From Bin127 sp965242765 (lineage in GTDB: Bacteria > Chloroflexota > Dehalococcoidia > Lucifugimonadales > Lucifugimonadaceae): DNA of 64,000 nucleotides. Both the position numbers and the translations under genes were made by a program. Shown in pieces: positions 62,036 through 64,000 of this stretch. The stretch covers positions 2,108,001 to 2,172,000 of the forward strand of contig CBDESY010000004.1 of assembly GCA_965242765.1 (NCBI GenBank). The letters run 5' to 3'. The notes under the pieces are model-generated. The model did no database searches. It worked only from the letters and a program-made list of their open reading frames with translations, and was not told the origin of the DNA. How positions within the stretch are numbered: the first letter of the stretch is position 1; the number at the start of each line of letters is the position of its first letter.

Positions 62036-63235
62036 ATGGCGAACGAGCAAGAGCGAAGCACATTTTCTAACGCTCCGCTAGGCCGCTACCTGGCGGGTCA
62101 GCGTAGCATCACCACGCGACGCGGCACATCTCGCTTCGAGATAATGCGACGTCGAGAGCGTGCGGCGTTGCGCAATCGTCCATTCGTGATTGCTGCGATT
62201 ATCTTCGTGGCCGTGGTGATGATGATTCCGGCTTACGGGTTTTACCGCAACTACGTTGTTCCTCCTACGGAGATCGCGGTCCAGGTTGAGGATCGGATTT
62301 ACACTCGCGGAGATATTGTCAACTACATTCGGTTTTTCCAGCGTTTGAGCGAGGATTTGGGTGTGCCATTTGAGTTGGGCACGTCGGCATTCGAGGCTAT
62401 GCAAACGCTTCAGTCCAACGAGCTAGCCTACTATCTGGCACCTCGATACGGCATTACAGTGGAGCAGGACGAAGTCGATGCACAGCTGGAATCGTTGCTC
62501 GGGTTTGTTGCTGAAACCACGTCCGACAGCTCCATGAGCGAGTATCGCTCCAATGTTGAAGAGGCCAAGAAGCAGTTCTTGAACCGTGTGGGTTTGTCTG
62601 AAGATGTGTATCGCGATTTCATCCGCAAGGGGATGTTCAAAGATCGGCTGCGCAGCGAAGTCGCAAGCAACATGTCGCGGATTCAACCTCATGCTGAGGT
62701 GTACCAAATCGTGTTGCGGGATGTAAGCCAATCTACCATCAACCGCATTGAACGTGACTTAGCATCTGGACGCGATGTAGGTGCTGTAGTTCTGGAACAC
62801 TCCGAGGACCCCAATGTCAGACGAACGGGTGGATATATCGGTTGGGTTCCTGAGGGTGTTCGCAGCGACCTCGATTCGATACTTTTCGGACATAAGGCGA
62901 ACGAAGACGGATCTAAGGGCGACCGCATATTGCCTCTGAATACCTTGAGTGGTGGTAGATATGACGAAGCGACCCAGCAGTGGACCGCTCACATAGTGTC
63001 GGATTTCACGGAGGCAAGAGAGATTTCGGATGAACACTTTGACGTGCTTGCCAACGTTGCGGTAGACCGCTTCATCAACGAACATCGTCAAGATTTCGAC
63101 ACCTCGATCTCTCTGAACAGCGAAGTCTACGACTGGATAAACCGGCAGGTGCGTCTCAATGCGATTGTGCCTACAGCTACGCCCGAATCGCAATTCACAT
63201 CGCTGGACGACCTAAACGCTGCTGCCGGACGATAG
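62036..63235 (+). CDS. Membrane-anchored peptidyl-prolyl isomerase (parvulin/SurA-like)
   Basis: The 399-residue protein has a basic cytoplasmic N-terminus and one helix (about 49-70). A SurA-N-like chaperone region (about 80-210) follows, then a parvulin-type domain with DLASGRDVGAVVLEHSEDPNVRRTGGYIGWVPEG and HIVSDFTEAREI. This resembles PrsA/SurA-type foldases that help secreted proteins fold. It lies just upstream of the homoserine dehydrogenase gene (three-base gap), although the functions seem unrelated. Confidence 0.87.
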   Translation: MANEQERSTFSNAPLGRYLAGQRSITTRRGTSRFEIMRRRERAALRNRPFVIAAIIFVAVVMMIPAYGFYRNYVVPPTEIAVQVEDRIYTRGDIVNYIRFFQRLSEDLGVPFELGTSAFEAMQTLQSNELAYYLAPRYGITVEQDEVDAQLESLLGFVAETTSDSSMSEYRSNVEEAKKQFLNRVGLSEDVYRDFIRKGMFKDRLRSEVASNMSRIQPHAEVYQIVLRDVSQSTINRIERDLASGRDVGAVVLEHSEDPNVRRTGGYIGWVPEGVRSDLDSILFGHKANEDGSKGDRILPLNTLSGGRYDEATQQWTAHIVSDFTEAREISDEHFDVLANVAVDRFINEHRQDFDTSISLNSEVYDWINRQVRLNAIVPTATPESQFTSLDDLNAAAGR

Positions 63236-63238
63236 TCG

Positions 63239-64000
63239 ATGGCACTTAATCCATCTTCGGGAAGTTCAACCGGGACGGCAGAACCGATCGGTGTCGGTCT
63301 TTTGGGCGCTGGTGTAGTCGGTTCTGAGGTGGCGCGCGTGATTCTTGCTGCAGATGCGGCCTATCGTGCACCGCTAAGCTTGCGGAACGTGTTGGTGCGC
63401 GACTTGAGCAGAAAGCGTGACGGCGTGCCTCAACACCTACTCACGACCGACCCTGAACAGGTGCTAAGCGACGATCGAACCAGCATCGTAGTGGAGGTTA
63501 TGGGTGGTGAAGAACCGGCACGTTCTTACATGAGGACGGCGTTAAGGTCTGGCAAGCATGTTGTAACTGCGAACAAAGAGGCCTTGGCGAAGTATGGCGA
63601 CGAATTGCTGGGTGTGGCTTATGAGAATGGGGTTTCGATCTCATATGAAGCGAGCGTAGGTGGTGGTATACCGGTTCTCGCGGTGATCGAGGACAGTCTC
63701 GGAGCCAACCGGATAGAGGGTGTCCGAGCCATCATCAACGGCACTACTAACTATATTCTTTCCTCAATGGAGGAATCTGGCGCATCATTCGATAACGCCC
63801 TTGCTGAAGCGCAGCAGCTTGGTTACGCGGAGGCGGATCCAACGGCGGACGTCGATGCCCACGATGCGGTCTACAAACTTTCGATACTTGCCCGACTAGC
63901 TTTCGGCGCTTCAGCGAATCCGGATGCGATTCATCGCGAAGGTATTCGTAGTATCGGATCCAAGGATCTCCGTTATGCCGGGGCATTGGGTTTCAAAATT
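63239..64000 (+). CDS. hom: Homoserine dehydrogenase (partial, runs off the right edge)
   Basis: The first 254 codons encode the NAD(P)-binding domain IGVGLLGAGVVGSEVARVI, then VVTANKEALAKYGDEL, the catalytic-domain motif SYEASVGGGIPVLAVIEDSL, and INGTTNYILSSMEE with GYAEADPTADVDAHDAVYKL containing the catalytic Lys. The enzyme reduces aspartate semialdehyde to homoserine for threonine and methionine. The C-terminal part, including any ACT domain, lies beyond the window. Confidence 0.95.
   Translation, partial: MALNPSSGSSTGTAEPIGVGLLGAGVVGSEVARVILAADAAYRAPLSLRNVLVRDLSRKRDGVPQHLLTTDPEQVLSDDRTSIVVEVMGGEEPARSYMRTALRSGKHVVTANKEALAKYGDELLGVAYENGVSISYEASVGGGIPVLAVIEDSLGANRIEGVRAIINGTTNYILSSMEESGASFDNALAEAQQLGYAEADPTADVDAHDAVYKLSILARLAFGASANPDAIHREGIRSIGSKDLRYAGALGFKI

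Overview
The window looks like a chromosomal segment of a monoderm bacterium, most likely a Chloroflexota (Dehalococcoidia/SAR202-like) lineage. This is inferred from features visible here, not from a database match: the substrate-binding lipoprotein has a Val-Glu-Lys-rich linker, a surface protein ends in an LPxTG-like anchor, a mandelate-racemase/enolase-superfamily enzyme is present, several genes use TTG or GTG starts, and the rpsF-ssb-rpsR, norQ/norD-like and Gld-type ABC loci occur together. No rRNA, tRNA or CRISPR array was recognised.

Left part (1-13.4 kb, minus strand): the N-terminal end of a polyketide-synthase ketosynthase runs off the edge. It is followed by a membrane protein and an ABC-2 exporter pair. 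Then comes a long co-directional housekeeping run, read from right to left: lspA, rluD-like, gltX, rpsU, purQ, purL, miaB, nadA. A threonine aldolase faces the other way at 13.6 kb.

Accessory island (14.7-23.1 kb): a SNF2-family helicase, an unusual Trp-rich protein broken by one extra base in an A7 run, a small ORF, and a ~955-aa enzyme that combines an N-terminal PD...ExE nuclease-like motif with a gamma-class N6-adenine methyltransferase. Next to them, divergently transcribed, are two tandem, partly homogenised HEPN/PaREP1-like genes. A paralogue of the nuclease-methylase lies at 33.3-36.2 kb. It is split exactly at a C13 homopolymer, so it looks like a phase-variable (ON/OFF) restriction-modification or defence gene. 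Tandem ~120-bp repeats lie just beyond its 3' end. These loci are the most interesting content of the window.

Between the two loci (23.1-32.8 kb) lie rarA, selA, coaE, a MoxR/NorQ-type AAA ATPase, a Nudix hydrolase, a large NorD/CobT-like VWA protein that probably works with the AAA ATPase, and an LPxTG-like surface protein.

Right part (36-64 kb): a Gld-like ABC operon (ATPase, permease, GldG-like, DUF4340-like), a cysteine desulfurase, a complete five-gene peptide ABC importer ending in a clear terminator, mutS, two small coiled-coil proteins behind a near-consensus promoter, an enolase-superfamily dehydratase, an NYN-domain protein, ilvE, a membrane protein plus a PAP2-like protein that has lost its catalytic residues, a PIG-L deacetylase and glyA. 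The S6-SSB-SSB-S18 ribosomal/replication operon (with a duplicated ssb), a membrane-anchored parvulin and the start of homoserine dehydrogenase complete the window.
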